A stretch of 64,000 nucleotides of DNA from Telopea speciosissima (lineage: Eukaryota > Streptophyta > Magnoliopsida > Proteales > Proteaceae), in assembly GCF_018873765.1 (NCBI RefSeq), contig NC_057925.1:16927-80926 (forward strand). The letters are read 5' to 3'. This document shows positions 11,290 to 23,326 of this stretch, piece after piece; position 1 is the first letter of the stretch, and every line of letters starts with the position of its first letter. The notes under the pieces are model-generated. The model was not told the origin of the DNA. It saw only the letters and a program-made list of their open reading frames with translations, and ran no database searches. A program made the translations under genes and the position numbers.

Positions 11290-13263
11290 TGGAGGATAGA
11301 CGTGTTTTCCAAGTCCGCAAGCTAAGGAAAAGACCCTTCCGGTGAGATCTGTAGTGCAGCAGCCAACCGCCTAATCTAGTAACGTAATGTACTGGGGAAA
11401 ACGATTCATAAGATAAGACAAATCCTTTAATGGGATAAGAAACTTTAGAGGGCTCTATACGAGCGCCTGAGAGAGGGATCCAGAATCTGAGGAAGCGATT
11501 GGAAGGGAAGCAATTGGGCTAGACTGTTGATCTTCTTGAGTAGTCTGACCCTGGGAAACAGCTCTAAATCTATTACACTTTTCTTGGAAAAAAGGGGGCA
11601 CCACAAACAAGGAAGGAGTTTTATGCTTCCGAGATTCAATCACATATTATTTATTATAAACGAAAAGATGATGTATGGGATACGGGATCCTCGTAGTAGG
11701 CTGGACCAACATCCAGCCAAGAGAGGGCAGCCTTTAGAAGCAACAGGGTGGTCGTAGATCAGGTATGGAATTCTTATCTTCTTCCTGTCCTAGGAGTAGC
11801 ACAAAAAAAGGGGATTAGCATTATTGACCCCTAAAGGGAGGAGTTAGCTCGTTCGAAAGAGGCTGCGAAAGGTTCCGTTCCCTGGTCTTAGGGGACCGGG
11901 GCAAGCTCAACAGTTTCTCCTTTCCACTATTGATTGACTGATTCTAGGAGCTGTCCTTATATACGACCATCTTCACGAGGCTCTGGAAGAGTGTAGTTGT
12001 TGAGTAGATGTCAAGCTCGAAAGCTGTTTGTTCTTTGGATTAAAGAAAGAAGAAAGTTTCGTCCCGATTATTGGTAAGTGGTGGAATTGGTCACCTCCGT
12101 GTTTAACAGAGTTTCGTGATCCTCCACCTGAAACATGTTGGATATTCGGGGGTATCAGTGGTAGAGACGACTAGGGCAGCTTTTCCCTTTTGGCGATTTG
12201 AGCGCAAGCGGGTGATCTATTGATGGGAGTGGGTAGATGTTGTGTTTTCTTTATTAAGTTCATTTCGGTCAGTATCATAATTAGCCAGGGGGGACAAAAA
12301 CTAACCCTTGTTTAGAGAGCAATGTCGCTTCAGGGAAAAACAGACAGTGTAAAAATAAACACCTATTAAATAAATCAAAAAATGTTACAAGATTTAGATT
12401 AACCGCATTTAGTATAAGCTCAAGACACAAAAGTGCTCTAACCGCCTGTGATCTTTCGGAAAGATTTGCCCCAGGTTGCTAAAATGACCACCATTCGTGT
12501 CATTCTTGCCTTGGCTGCAATCAAAAAGTGGTCGTTATTTCAACTTGACGTGAATAATGTTTTTTTCCACGGAGATCTACAAGATTTTCTAGTCAGCCTC
12601 CTCCAACTCTACGACCACCGTTGCCTTAACTCTGTTAGGGGCGCAGTAGTTTGTTTGTTGCGCGTGCTAACGCGTCAAAGCATGCTAATGCACAACGGCG
12701 CAAGCGACGTTGCTTGCCTTGCGAATTAGAGTTTTCAACTTCTTCCGTGACAACCCAGAAATGTCATGGTTCCTCATACATGCATTCCATCAAGTTAGTG
12801 CATAATTTCAACAAGCGGTGTGCGCGTCACCCAACCCAACTAGAGCGCTTTAGCAGGAATAAAGGAAAGCAAACTGAGCTGCTTGAGTGTGCTAGGCTAG
12901 TGCGCTGAGCCTTCTCATTCTGTTGTGCTCGGGGTGGTGCCCAAAGCAAGCGCGTGTCACGATGAATTCGCATATATTATGTAATGGTGCTTCCTATATA
13001 GACGTGTTGATCCTCCCAGTGACTTGGGAAGGGAGTTGGTAAGAATGGACAGGAATAAAGAGCGAATTTACATTATCCTGAGAATCGAATAGACCACTAG
13101 ATTGGCTTCCAATATTTATGTTTGTTTCAATTGAAATTTGAATCGTGAAGTAGGTTTCAGTCATCTACCACATGGATCAACACATGCTTGCCATTATATC
13201 CTTGTGGCAGGATGTGTGACTTTATAATTGTTCATACGAAACTAACATTAGTAAATACATTTT
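11290..13263. repeat. Block of foreign character, possibly organelle-derived (left copy)
   Basis: Base composition becomes more even and short palindromic GC patches appear, unlike the AT-rich introns on the left. I recognise only a short Copia reverse-transcriptase piece at about 12,460-12,590 ([20 protein letters not shown], then FQLDV). Plant mitochondrial genomes often carry such Copia pieces, and the style of the sequence (for example GGACCGGGGCAAGCTCAAC) recalls plant mitochondrial spacer DNA, so a NUMT is a reasonable guess. It is only a guess: no mitochondrial gene was identified. The right-arm copy lies at 14,736-16,910. Confidence 0.4.
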
Positions 13264-14735
13264 GGTGTCTTTTTGGACTTGAGCAAGCCAACACTCTCTT
13301 TCTGAAATGCAAGACCACGTCCAATGCAATCTACAACCTTATCAATGTGTCTAGGCTCCACACTTGAAGCTGTCCCCCTGTCCCACTGGCATTCTTGCTC
13401 TGCATTATATCATATTTTGACTCAATGATTCTCAACAAGATAGCCATCACATTACATCCCACAAGGACAGTCCCATTTGGAAGAGGGGAGAGACCCACAT
13501 TTGAAGGAGGCCGCTATTAATGCACCCCCTCTGAGTGTTGAAGCCAATTCAACAAGGCATACATGGTCTTTGGTTGATGTTATTCAACATGCTTTGCGGG
13601 CCTTTAATGAATATCAAGATTCACGTGGTGCTCCTCAACCAAATAGCAACCCCAATCGGTTACTCACATACCATTACAATAATCATTGAGTCCATGGGAT
13701 CCTCCAACAAAAGGTTTTACAAAGATTAATTATGATGCATTCTTAGTCTCTGATAGCACTCAAGGACTTGTGTTTAATTTCCACGATTGTAATTGTAAAC
13801 TACTTCAAGCAACCTCTGAACCGTTGATATTTTAAACCATTATGATAGGCGAGACAACGGCGATTCGGATGGCCTTACTTCAAGCAAATGAAAACAGTAT
13901 GGACTATCTAAATGTCGAATTTGACAACAAAGTATTGATATCTATCCTCATCGGTGAGCGTACTGATCCACCAAATGTAGTGATTCCTATCATCCAGGTG
14001 TAAACACTATAAAAATATTCACATTTTAAGTGGAAATTTGAAAATTAGTATTTAAAAGAATGACTACAACAGATTCCAACAACAAAAGTTATCAATACTT
14101 GTGCATTCAACATATTTGCCTGGATGCATCACAGAACATGAATATCTGACCCAACAATGCAGTCCCATTAGCACAAAAATCTCTAGGGGGGGTTTTGTGG
14201 TTCGCAAGAAAAGGAAAAAAAAAAAAAAGATTCTACATGCTTTTCTTGTCAAACCCAAATTTCTGGCTGTTTGGAATTCATCCACGATATAATGGCAAAC
14301 ATGTGATGATCCATGTGGATCAAAGAAGCGCCATATGGTTACTAGAAGTGATGTTGGTTCTTGACGGCCTAAGGTTTGGCTTGCCTCTAATTTTTATTTG
14401 GCAGCATTTGATCATCCACCGGGAACTTGTTGGACTACCTCACGTGGAATAAGTTATGGATGAAGAAAATGTTGTTCTTCACAATAAGAACACGAACATT
14501 GGTCATTAGAGATGGCGACAATTATATACGACATTTGTAAACAAAGAGTATAATCAACTTCTCGGGTTGATTTTGATGAGACATTAAGAAAATAGAGGTG
14601 TTGATTTTTTTTATTAGACTTTTCCAATATGGATAGAAAAGCGAAACAAAGCATAATAGTCATTAGAGATGGTGACAATTATATTTCGTCCTTGAACAAA
14701 TAGTTTCAAATAGGCCCAATAGTGGGGAAAAAATA
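13264..14735. other. Loop of inverted duplication IR1
   Basis: Single-copy spacer between the two arms. It contains a decayed LINE RNase H piece in its first half (13,477-14,000) and an A-rich run near 14,213-14,230. The second half (14,000-14,735) holds nothing I can name. Confidence 0.7.
13477..14000 (+). pseudogene. LINE RNase H-like fragment
   Basis: Across small frame breaks the plus strand reads WDPPTKGFTKINYDA, then a GLVFNFHDCN stretch, GETTAIRMALLQANENS and NVEFDNKVLIS. This is the order of an RNase H (RVT_3-type) domain as found at the C-terminus of plant L1 LINE polyproteins and related host domains: Asp in INYDA, Glu in GETTA, Asp in VEFDN. It is broken by an in-frame stop after about residue 45 and ends at 14,000 without a poly-A tail. 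Confidence 0.55.
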
Positions 14736-16910
14736 TAATATTTACCACTGTTAGTGTCGAATGAATAATTATAAAGTCACACATCCTGCCACAAGGAGAT
14801 AATGACAATTAGGCATGTGTGATCCATGTAGTAGATGACTGAAACCTACTTCACGATTCAAATTTCAATTGAAACAAACATAAATATTGGAAGCCGAGTC
14901 TAGTGGTCTATTCGATTCTCGGGATAATGTAAATTCGCTCTTTATTCCTGTCCATTCTTACCAACTCCCTTCCCAAGTCACTGGGAGGATCAACACGTCC
15001 ATATAGGAAGCACCATTACATAATATATGCGAATTCACCGTGACACGCGCTTGCTTTGGGCACCACCCCGGGCACAACAGAATGAGAAGGCTTAGCACCG
15101 AGCTAAACCATTCCCACAGCCCTTGTTTTGAAAAGAATATTCATTTGCCCATGGAGTACTCCGCATCTTCACGGAGACCCGCTTGACCCCTACATCAAAA
15201 GATTCACTACCCGCATTGTACCTTGTACCCAGGCCCATAAACCACCTTTCAGAAGAGAAGCTAGATCCACTACCTGCATTCACCCTGACAGGCTAGCACA
15301 CTCAAGCAGCTTAGTTTGCTTTCCTTTATTCCCACTAAAGCGCTCTAGTTGGGTTGGGTGATGCGCACACCGCTTGTTGAAATTATGCACTAACTTGATG
15401 GAATGCATATATGAGGAACCATGACATTTCTGGGTTGTCACGGAAGAAGTTGAAAACTCTAATTCGCAAGGCAAGCAACGTCGCTTGCCCCGTTGTGCAT
15501 TAGCATGCTTTGATGCGTTAGCACGCACAACAAACAAACTATTGCGCCCCTAACAGAGTTAAGGCAACGGTGGTCGTAGAGTTGGAGGCTGAATAGAAAA
15601 TCTTGCAGATCTCCGTGGAGAAAGGCATTCTTCACGTCAAGTTGAAATAAGGACCACTTTTTTATTGCAGCCAAGGAAAGAATGACACGAATGGTGGTCA
15701 TTTTAGCAACCTGGGGCAAATCTTTCCGAAAGATCACAGGCGGTTAGAGCACTTTTGTGTCTTGAGCTTATACTAAATGTGGTTAATCTAAATCTTGTAA
15801 CATTTTCTGATTTATTTAATAGGTGATTATTTTTACATAGTCTGTTTTTCCCCTGAAGCGACACTGCTCTAAACAAGGGTTAGTTTTTGTCCCCCCTGGC
15901 TAATTATGATAATGACCGAAATGAACTTAATAAAGAAAACACAACATCTACCCACTCCCATCAAGAGATCACCCGCTTGCGCTCAAATCGTCGAAAGGGA
16001 AAAGCTGCCCTAGTCGTCTCTGCCACTGATACCCCCGAATATCCAACATGTTTCAGGTGGAGGATCACGAAACTCCGTTAAACACGGAGGTGACCAATTC
16101 CACCACTTACCGATAATCGGGACGAAACTTTCTTCTTTCTTTAATCCAAAGAACGAACAGCTTTCGAGCTTGACATCTGTCGAACAACTACACTCTTCCA
16201 GAGCCTCGCGAAGATGGTCGTATATAAGGACAGGTCCTGGAATCAGTCAGTCAATAGTGGAAAGGAGAAACTGCTGAGCTTTCCTCGGTCCCTTAAGGTT
16301 TTACAGGTTTGAGCAACCAGGGAACGGAACCTTTCGCAGCCTCTTTCGAACGAGCTAACTCCTCCCTTTAGGGGTCAATAATGCTAATCCCCTTTTTTTG
16401 TGCTACTCCTAGGATGGGAAGAAGATAAGAATTCCATACCTGATCTACGACCACCCTGTTGCTTCTAAAGGCTGCCCTCTCTCAGCTGGATGTTGGTCCA
16501 GCCTACTACGAGGATCCCGTATCCCGTACATCATCTTTTCGTTTATAATAAATAATATGTGATTGAATCTCGGAAGCATAAAACTCCTTCCTTGTTTGTG
16601 GTGCCCCCTTTTTTCCAAGAAAAGTGTAATAGATTTAGAGCTATTTCCCAGGGTCAGACTACTCAAGAAGATCAGCAGTCTAGCCTAGTTGCTTCCCTTC
16701 TAGTCGCTTCCTCAGATTCTGGATCCCTCTCTCAGGCGCTCGTATAGAGCCCTCTAAAGTTTCTTATCCCATTGAAGGATTTGTGTCTTATCTTATGGAT
16801 CGTTTTCCCCAGTACATTACGTTACTAGAATAGGCGGTTGGCTGCTGCGCTACAGATCTCACCGGAAGGGTCTTTTCCTTTGCTTGCGGACATGGAAAAC
16901 ACGTCTATCC
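14736..16910. repeat. Block of foreign character, right copy
   Basis: Reverse complement of 11,290-13,263. The Copia reverse-transcriptase piece is at about 15,600-15,725 on the minus strand, here reading QLDVKNAFLHGDLQ, closer to the consensus than the left copy. Two indels separate the copies: about 190 bp extra here at 15,093-15,285, and about 20 bp extra near 16,295. Confidence 0.45.
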
Positions 16911-17070
16911 TCCATAAAATGTGTTTATACAAATTTTGGTACAACGAGATTAATTAAATCATTGATTTTACACATTTATATTAATTATTACAATCATAAA
17001 GGATGCAATAAAGAATGCTGGGTAGATAAACAAGAAGACCTAGTTAACCTGCAAATGTACCTTACAGCTT

Positions 17071-20000
17071 CTATGAAGAAGGGACTGATGTTGGAGTTCG
17101 GAGAAGTTGTTGTAGCAATCGTGCTGCAAGACATTGGGTAATCCCTCCTACAACATGCCCCCCAAGAATACGAGCTTCTGGTTCTTGTAGGACCTGGGCA
17201 CGTTGTCAAGTGAGTTACTATATACTGGCAGAAAACATGTCTTGAACATCGAATATGATGTCAACTTAGATTTATTGATCATGTCAAATGAAAATATTCA
17301 CATTTTAACTGGATCCATGTAGCCGACCCCATTAAGTTGGGATAAGGTTATGATTGTTGTTGTTGTTTTGTATAATTTCAAATTTTGTGTTTAGGTTCTT
17401 TGCTGTTAGTTTAGCATATCCCCACATTAGTTTGCATTATTTCTTTATTTTTTGGCATTTTAGTTAGACTTTTTGCATGTTTGATTCTTTGAATGGTATT
17501 TCTGTAAATACTGTGTTTTCTCCATAAAAGTACCCTTATTTCTTATCCCATCCCTAATTTCTTATGTTCTCGAGTTCTTGAATCAGCTCCAAGTATCTAA
17601 CCCTTGAAATTCAGCCCCAGAGCATCCGTAGACCTTTAACCCCCCCATCATCTGGAATCAACAGACCACCTTTTCTCCTTCATGATACATATTGGAAGGG
17701 TAGGCAGCCAGCTGAGTTCCCTCCCTTCCAAAATTTCACCTTCTCATACCTGTATAATTATAGAGATCTGGAATCAACTGCACTTTATCTAAAATATGAA
17801 TTTTAATCTAGATTAATCATTTATACTATTTTTCCAATTGTGTATGATTGCATCATCTAAAGTGGTCTACATGCAGAAAGCTTGCAATTTGGAATAGTTA
17901 TATAAATTTCCTAAGGGAAAAGGGGCGGTCTGCCCAGCCATGTGTCTGTCTCTCTCTCCACCCCCTGTGAAATGAGACCCCTGCCCAGCCTGTCCCGCAC
18001 TCCCCATTGGTGCCTGCCGCTAGCTTGCGGAAAGCAAGCGGTGTGCCCAACCCTAGCCCATTTCCTAGTAGTCATAAACTTTCTATGTTGATTCTCTTCT
18101 TATACAAGATGCAGGGTATGATGTATATAAACCGAAACTAATTGATCATAGGATTGTCAATTTATCGGACATTCTACAAGGTAACCGATAAGCACCAGAA
18201 ATGGTAAATATTTTCAAAGCCACCTTCAGTCCAACCTAGACAGGAAATGAAATAAGAAACCTCCTTACACATTTCTTACCTGTAAAATAGGCTGGAGAAG
18301 GGCTGGATCATAATTCTCAGAAGTTTGTAGAAGCCCCCACACTCTGAAGACTTGATTTCGAAGTGCCAGCATGCTCTCCTGTTCACTGCCACTCATTACA
18401 GAAGGTCCAGTTGTGCCGACATTGAAGACTAGAGTCCTCACAATATCAGGGATGGAGTTGTATGTATCAATCATCATGCCCAGAACAATAGCTTCAGTGA
18501 CACGGACAGCCTCTTTGATAACTAAAGATCTTAGCTCCTCACCACCAGGACCCAATAATAGTTTCAAAACCGGTTGCAAAGCATCTTTAGCAGAAAAATC
18601 TCTATCCTTGCGTCCTTGAACAAGTAGGTTTTCAAGCCTATTCCACCTGTCCCAAGCAAAAGGCAATATATTTTGACTGAGTTAAATATAATAACACCAG
18701 TGACTGAAAAACCAATGACTCAGAACAATTTGGCTTGCCTGAATCTACCGTCTTTGAACAGCAATTCTATTAGAGCATCTCTGAGATAGGGATTTGGATC
18801 AGTAAGAAGTCTTTTTGCAAAATATGGATACGAAGCAGCCAGAACCTTAAAATTGGGATCAGCATAAAGAGCTAAGCCTTCTAGTACAGTGAGAGACCTC
18901 AATATTAGTGCATAATATGCTGGGACTGCAAACAATTTGAAGACAATTTCACTGATGTCAATCTCCACAAGAAAGCAATATCAGAGAACCTACTTTCCAG
19001 CATATTTGTATGATTGTGGCCCTTGGGATCAGAAAAACTAAGGACTTAAAATGAAACCAGCTATTAAGTCAACAACGGAATTGAGAAATCCACAGTATTG
19101 GTGCAGGTTGCAAGTTTTACAGTAGCCTTGTAGACACAATCAAGACTCACCATTGAATGGATATTGATATAAAACTGCACCCAAGCCATCCACAAGTGTT
19201 TTGAAGTTGAGTTCACTGAGAGTTGAATTAAGTACATCATCAAAGAAGTTTCGAAGTGCTGGGACAATTGGAGAAACATCCACGTCTGGAGACAAGAAAT
19301 CCAAAGCATAATAATCACGGGCCATAGCTTCATAGTCCCGATTAACCATGTGAACAACATGACCAATAATAGCAAACCTTGCTTCTTCCGGGTTCTCACT
19401 CATCATCCCAAAATCAAGAAAAGCAAGCTTCCCCTCTGGCGTCGCCAGGAGATTACCTGGATGAGGGTCTTCATGAAAAGAACCATACTCTAAGCAATTG
19501 CCTAAGGCTGCATTGAATACCGGCATTTACCAAATCCAGGACCTTCAACCCCTGTTTCTCAATTGCTTCTTGCTTATTTAGCTTGACACCATTGACCCAT
19601 TCCATCGTCAATACTTTCCCACTGGTATAATCCCAAAAGATTTCTGGGACAAGAACATCTTCCTTGTCAGCATATAATTTCTTAAACCTCCGTGCATTCT
19701 GCCCCTCCTGCATAGTCCTGTCACAATTAAGTTGAATACAAGGAGAAGTCCTCATATACACTAAACCCAGTGTATTTCACAAGTTCTAGATCATCAAGGT
19801 ATGACGTCCAATAGAATCAAAGTTTGGAGTAGAAAGCAAAAACAAAGAAGATTATTTTATATCAAGAGCATTCAGACATGAAATGAAGACAAAATTCACA
19901 CTATGAATGACAAAAGGGAAGAATTCTTTGGAAAACTTACCTGGACATAGTCAAGTTCTTGAAATACTCTACGAGCAAATTCATCAATAAGAGCAACAAC

Positions 20001-20276
20001 GTCACTGGAGATTATGTCAACATATTTATTTATAAGAAAACCCACACCTCTGATCAGGTAAAAATCCAGTCCTATGGCTTCTTCAATACAAGGCCGTTGT
20101 ACCTTTACAGCAACAACCTGTCCAGAACACCTCAGTTGCGCTTTATAAACTTGGCCCAGACTGGCTGCCGCAATAGGGGATGGAGAAATAGATGAGTAAA
20201 TAGAATCAAGTGGCAATCCCAACTCTTTCTCAATGCATGAAAAAGCTTCTGCATTCGGGAAAGTTGGCAGAGCATC
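17071..20276 (-). pseudogene. ABC1/UbiB-family kinase pseudogene (right-arm copy)
   Basis: All five exons seen in the left arm are present on the minus strand: 19,941-20,276, 19,151-19,707, 18,739-18,925, 18,280-18,646 and 17,071-17,193. Splice sites are kept, including the GC donor. Exon 2 has one extra base near 19,490 (exon length 557 against 556), which shifts the frame just before the catalytic motif. The motif itself has changed from YFHADPHPGN to SFHEDPHPGN. Further changes are GMMSEN for GMMSET and ELDY for ELNY. Translation would stop soon after the frameshift and lose the DFG segment. No upstream exon is visible beyond the Pack-MULE to 24,180, so the copy also looks 5'-incomplete. 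Confidence 0.88.
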
Positions 20277-21267
20277 CTGATCAACAAAAGAAACATTCAA
20301 GCTTCATTTAGCATCTGAGCTCTACTCATAACTACAATCGCAAAAAGATTATACTGGGGAAAGTGGTCAAAAACAATGCAATACTTGACTTTCAGCAAAG
20401 AATCTACAAAGACGGTGACCAAGAATAAATTTGCAAAACCTCAACCAAAACCAGCAGGAAGAAATACGTCACAACAATTTAAGGGAAAAAATAAACACCA
20501 AGACCTTGTAGGAGACAGTAAAAGACTCTGAGCGAGAAATGCTGAAATCAGATGAGAAAAAATGAATAAAATGGTCACAAGAACACATGGGACACCCCTC
20601 CAATGCAGACAAATAAAAGGATGAAAACAGAAAAGAAATCGGAACATATGAAAATCAACGTAATTCCCCTGCTGACCTGCTCTGATTATGAACCCACAGA
20701 ATACATTTTGCGATTGGGCTGGCAATCTGATTTCATTAACAATGAAAAGTAACCAATATAACCCCATTCATATAGAACTCATAACCATACAAGACAAAGA
20801 AAGACCAAAGGGACTTTTTCGGGGGAGGGGGGTCAGGGGGTGCGAAGAAATATAAAACCCATGGGAAGAAAATTGTGTTCCATGCCCATAGAGGGGAACT
20901 GTACTCTATGTAATATGTACTTATTTTCCATTCCATTTCCATCTCTTCAATTCCTAATGTGGTTCTAGGTCACCTAATGGAATAGGTTTCAAAACCCAAC
21001 AGTAAACCAGAATCTCAGGAGGTAGGAACCAGAAACCAGCAACAGGAGAAATTCAATAAATCAAATAAAAACAAAACTGATAAGGTCCAGAAATAACAGA
21101 ATAGATATGCAGGATTTAAGGCCTCAGTTCAGAAAATAATTAGTGATCTAATTTCAATAAGAAATAATGAAATGCAACAGTAGACAGACATACAGCATCC
21201 ATCTGAAAGCCTTGGATAAGTGTCTTAAACAGACTAAATACAAAAAATCAGGAAAGTAATTAAAAGC

Positions 21268-21873
21268 ATAGTGGTCAAGGAGCCAAGGCGACCCAATGTG
21301 GTGGAGGGGCGCACGTCTAGGTGACAAAGCACCCTAGTGTTCTCCCCCCTATCCCATATATCTAGTATAGACCGACCATATAAATCATATGTAAATTAAC
21401 AACCAATTAAAGAAACCAGCAGTTACATATAAATTAGCATCCACTGTAAGATGACTGATTGTTCACAACAAACTGGTTGTAAAAACCAGCATTTAAATAT
21501 AAATTGAACAAAGAAGATATTTCAGTTATTCAGTTCAATGATATTTGAGATGTCACATAAGATCAGAATTAATTCTAGCAGAGAATTAGCAATCAACTAC
21601 AACAGTATAACCAGATACAACAGTATCGTAAGGTTTAAGATTCAATGATTCCATGTATCACAAGCATTATAATCTTGTGCACTGCCAAATAAAAAGGTTA
21701 GGGAAAATATCTATATTATATAACAAAAAAAACAGCATAAGGCGCCCGCCCAACCACCTAGGCAGACCAAGGCGGTCGGCTTACCTACATCCAGTAAGGT
21801 GAGGCATTGCCTTGACAATTTAAAGGCATCCGGACGACTAGGTGGTGCCAATGTGACGCCATGACAACTAGGA
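21268..21873. mobile_element. hAT-like non-autonomous element, right arm
   Basis: Mirror copy of 824-1,412. Flanks TTAAAAGC (21,260-21,267) and TTAAAAGG (21,874-21,881) agree in 7 of 8 bases, which fits a hAT-type 8-bp duplication. Ends are GC-rich (CCAAGGCG near 21,283; GGCGGTCGG near 21,771) and the interior is AT-rich and non-coding. Confidence 0.45.
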
Positions 21874-21941
21874 TTAAAAGGAAACAGGACTGAACACATC
21901 TCAGCCTCGGTAAGCAACTCAACAGCAATAAATAAAAAGAA

Positions 21942-22276
21942 GGGTTAAATACGCATACCCCTAAAATGCACCCCATATTCCTCATGCCCCCCCTAAGGTT
22001 CTAATAAGTCCACACTCAACCCCTGAAAACTCCACCTACCACCCCTATTTTACCCCTCTAAAGCCATTTAAGTCCACACCAGGCGTTAAATGCTAAAAAA
22101 TGACCAAATTATCCTTTCTTCTATCTTTTTTGTAATTTAAAAAGACCTAATTGCCCTGATCTATTTGCTAAAATTTGAAAAGACCAAAATGCCCTCATCT
22201 TCCCAAATCATCATCTTCCTTTACAATATAGATACCCAATACTACCACCACCACCACCACCGCCACCCACCATTAA
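21942..22276 (+). repeat. Pack-MULE left terminal inverted repeat
   Basis: Pairs with 23,327-23,667 in reverse complement, with scattered mismatches and small indels. It includes the triplet-repeat patch CCACCACCACC near 22,247 at its inner end. Confidence 0.85.
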
Positions 22277-23290
22277 CACCATCTCTCTCGCATTCACTCT
22301 CCTCGCACCATCACTCATCGGAAGAGGATCCTCACATATCCATATCAACTCGGGGTCCAATACTGAGGTGGAGTCGGAATCGTCAAAGCTTTACAGCCAC
22401 GGCAGCCCTGAAGGGCCTGAACTTGAAGCTTCGTCGTCTTGGTCGCCACTGATTCAAGAGGTAATCTGTAGCCTTATTCGTACTCGACGTACTACATGAA
22501 GAGGCCATCGATGGCAGTTCCTTCTGTCGTTTACGAGGGGCCTCGAATGTCTGCAGCAGCAGCTCAGTGGCCGGAATATTCATACTCTGGGAATCCACAG
22601 TATGGAATGGGGGGTTAGTTTGGAATTCCGATGCATTTGCCACCTCGTGATCCTTACTACAACCGGCCACCAAGTCCTTCGGCGGCAACTCCTCCACCTC
22701 CGTCTCCTCCTGAGGTCTCTGTTTGGTACTTCCTCGATCCCTTCAATTCGGTTGACGGTGGTTATCCCGGGTATTATTCTAGGGGGAGTTAAAGAATTGG
22801 GTCGAACACCAATAATCCTGATTCAAAGTAAGTGAGGGAGAGAGAAGGAATTCCTGATTTGGAAGATGAGAATGAACCAAAGCCATTAAAGGAAGCAAAA
22901 CGGAAGGGGAAGAAAGTGGAGGAAAATGTAAAAGGGGATTCAGGTGAGGGTACTTCTCAAGCTGTTGCACCATTACAAAGTGAAGATAGTTTGCCATCAG
23001 TTCAGGAGAAAAAAATCAAGAGTGGCCCTGAAACTATTGCTCCGAAAAGCATAGAAGAAGAATCCCAGAAGGAAAGGTGTGAGCTTTGAGATAAATGAGA
23101 CTTCAACTCAAGATGATGAGCTTGGTGGACATGATGAGTCCTCCAAGGCAAGTAGCTTGACCACATTGGCTGCTCATGGCACACGGGACCTCCGAGAAGT
23201 TGTAAAGGAGATTAGGGACGAGTTTGAGAATGCGTCCGAGTATGGGAAAGAGGTCGCAGCTATGCGTCTTACTCTGTTATGTTCTTAGCT
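22277..23290 (+). pseudogene. Captured DUF630/DUF632 protein gene fragment
   Basis: The plus-strand frame reads YMKRPSMAVPSVVYEGPRMS, then WPEYSYSGNPQYGMGG, PPRDPYYNRPPSPSAATPPP, EVSVWYFLDPFNSVDGGYPG, a Lys/Glu-rich linker, and finally SLTTLAAHGTRDLREVVKEI with RDEFENASEYGKEVA. The Pro-rich W-FL-PF segment followed by the GTRDLxEVVKEI motif is typical of plant DUF630/DUF632 proteins (bZIP-like family that includes the nitrate regulator NRG2). Three in-frame stops (TAG after YGMGG, TAA after YYSRGS, TAA after NPDSK) and a frameshift near 23,085 make it a pseudogene. Only the middle of the parent gene is present; the parent locus is not in the window. Confidence 0.8.
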
Positions 23291-23326
23291 AGATGAGGTG
23301 GTGTTGGAGGTGGGGCTTCACGGTGG

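Larger units (their letters stand above)
1..13263. repeat. Left arm of large inverted duplication (IR1)
   Basis: Read on the opposite strand, this stretch matches 14,736-22,707 almost base for base, from the DUF630/632 fragment at the window edge to the shared block ending near the TTTATAATTGTTCAT motif at about 13,230. By eye there are only a few differences per 100 bases, plus small indels. The one large difference is Copia-1 (1,936-7,466), absent from the other arm. The arm continues off the left edge, because position 1 pairs with about 22,707. Homology fades at about 13,263, where the loop begins. Confidence 0.9.
14736..22707. repeat. Right arm of large inverted duplication (IR1)
   Basis: Reverse-complement partner of the left arm. 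It carries the minus-strand kinase pseudogene, the hAT-like element and the complete Pack-MULE. It lacks Copia-1, so it shows the empty site at about 20,748-20,752 (reads AAAAG on plus). It has about 190 extra bases at 15,093-15,285 that the left arm lacks near 12,905. Similarity may continue past 22,707, but the matching left sequence is outside the window. Confidence 0.9.

Noticed and set aside
11527-11757. 76-codon open frame present in both arms (also 16,445-16,666)
   Set aside because: No recognisable domain, frame not kept outside this stretch, and the start differs between arms; conservation is explained by the recent duplication.
1-22707. Inverted duplication as pure assembly error
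   Set aside because: The arms differ by scattered substitutions, a frameshift, a 190-bp indel and a Copia insertion with a target duplication and a preserved empty site. A mirrored assembly of one sequence would not show this. Joined haplotypes cannot be fully excluded.
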